Shown: piece after piece, positions 5,061 to 5,377 of the stretch
Layout: the number at the start of each line of letters is the position of its first letter
Numbering within the stretch: the stretch's first letter is position 1
Source of the DNA: Clostridia bacterium
GTDB lineage: Bacteria > Bacillota > Clostridia > Oscillospirales > Ruminococcaceae
Reading direction: 5' to 3'
Assembly: GCA_009177225.1 (NCBI GenBank)
Contig: WFLZ01000286.1
Location: 13,185-18,561, forward strand
DNA length: 5,377 nucleotides
Notes under the pieces: model-generated
Database searches by the model: none
What the model was told of the DNA's origin: nothing
Seen by the model: only the letters and a program-made list of their open reading frames with translations
Program-made: the position numbers and the translations under genes

Positions 5061-5377
5061 ATGAAAAAATTTTTACCTGCAATTATTGCACTGTGCCTGA
5101 CTGCCGGCTGTTCAAAAGAGGTGCAGTCACTTCCGGCAAACATCATAATGCCCGACGTTCCGGAAACAACTTCTGCGACAACAGTCCACGAAAAAGAAAG
5201 TAATACCAAAACTGTATCTTCGTCCGACGTAAAAGCAAACATAAAACCGCCCGACGACCTTATTTTGAATACCCGTGAAAATGTTGAAGTGTATGAAAAA
5301 ATAACGTTCGCCGATTTGGTTACAGAAACTAACGTTGAAATCCTGAATGGCGACAAGATTGTTGACACCAGTAAAAT
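5061..5377 (+). CDS. Secreted lipoprotein, N-terminal part (3' truncated by the window), possible Ig-like domain
   Basis: The frame starts at ATG 5061 behind AGGAG (5051-5055) and is still open at the window edge after 105 codons. Residues 1-17 form a lipoprotein signal: MKK, a hydrophobic core (FLPAIIALCL) and the lipobox LTAGC, with Cys17 the lipidated residue. Thr rather than Leu at -3 is less usual but fits the relaxed lipobox pattern. Residues 18-65 are a low-complexity linker rich in Thr, Ser, Pro, Glu and Lys, as in many surface proteins. From about 66 the sequence becomes ordered, and VEVYEKITFADLV followed by NGDKIVDTSK resembles the start of a bacterial Ig-like repeat, where D-T-S-K commonly precedes a Gly-turn and a beta strand. 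The main domain lies off the window, so function is unknown. A linked role with the metal pump is possible but unsupported, since no His-rich metal-binding stretch is visible. Confidence 0.85.
   Translation, partial: MKKFLPAIIALCLTAGCSKEVQSLPANIIMPDVPETTSATTVHEKESNTKTVSSSDVKANIKPPDDLILNTRENVEVYEKITFADLVTETNVEILNGDKIVDTSK

Noticed and set aside
4910..5368. Minus-strand open frame of 152 codons across the ATPase end and lipoprotein start
   Set aside because: It runs through the terminator and promoter and opposite a lipoprotein gene with a clear signal peptide and ribosome binding site. The product has no recognisable domain.

Overview
The window looks like chromosomal DNA from a low-GC anaerobic Firmicute. 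The likeliest group is the Clostridia, near Ruminococcus/Oscillospiraceae. The grounds are AT-rich intergenic DNA, strong AGGAG-type ribosome binding sites, TTG and GTG starts, extended -10 promoters, a DUF3815-type threonine/serine exporter and a Firmicute-style CadA ATPase. The genus is an inference from style and was not checked by a search.

Layout. (1) Bases 1-239 hold the 3' end of a plus-strand membrane transporter of the ThrE family, closed by a hairpin at about 252-297 that probably stops transcription from both sides. (2) Bases 339-2484 hold a minus-strand two-gene operon: an ECF-type sigma factor (TTG start) and, overlapping it by the four bases GTGA, a single-pass membrane protein that is probably its anti-sigma factor. 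The membrane protein ends in a coiled coil whose last 31 codons lie in a different frame beyond the stop codon, which points to a frameshift. (3) Bases 2485-2842 form a 358-bp divergent control region with no gene. It holds a candidate ECF-dependent promoter, a 16-bp palindrome, a hairpin followed by a T-run, a minus-strand extended -10 promoter, a strong plus-strand promoter and a SmtB/CadC-type operator. (4) Bases 2843-4945 encode a complete Zn/Cd/Pb-exporting P1B-type ATPase, followed by a terminator. (5) From 5061 to the right edge is the start of a secreted lipoprotein with its own promoter.

How it fits together. The ATPase appears to be a single-gene unit, shut off by a metal-sensing ArsR/SmtB-family repressor encoded outside the window and induced when Zn, Cd or Pb rises. 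The sigma/anti-sigma pair looks like a self-amplifying envelope-sensing switch: the membrane protein would hold the sigma factor until its large outer domain receives a signal. The shared upstream region is the only link between the two units, and nothing here proves that the sigma factor responds to metals. No mobile element, CRISPR array, tRNA or rRNA was seen.
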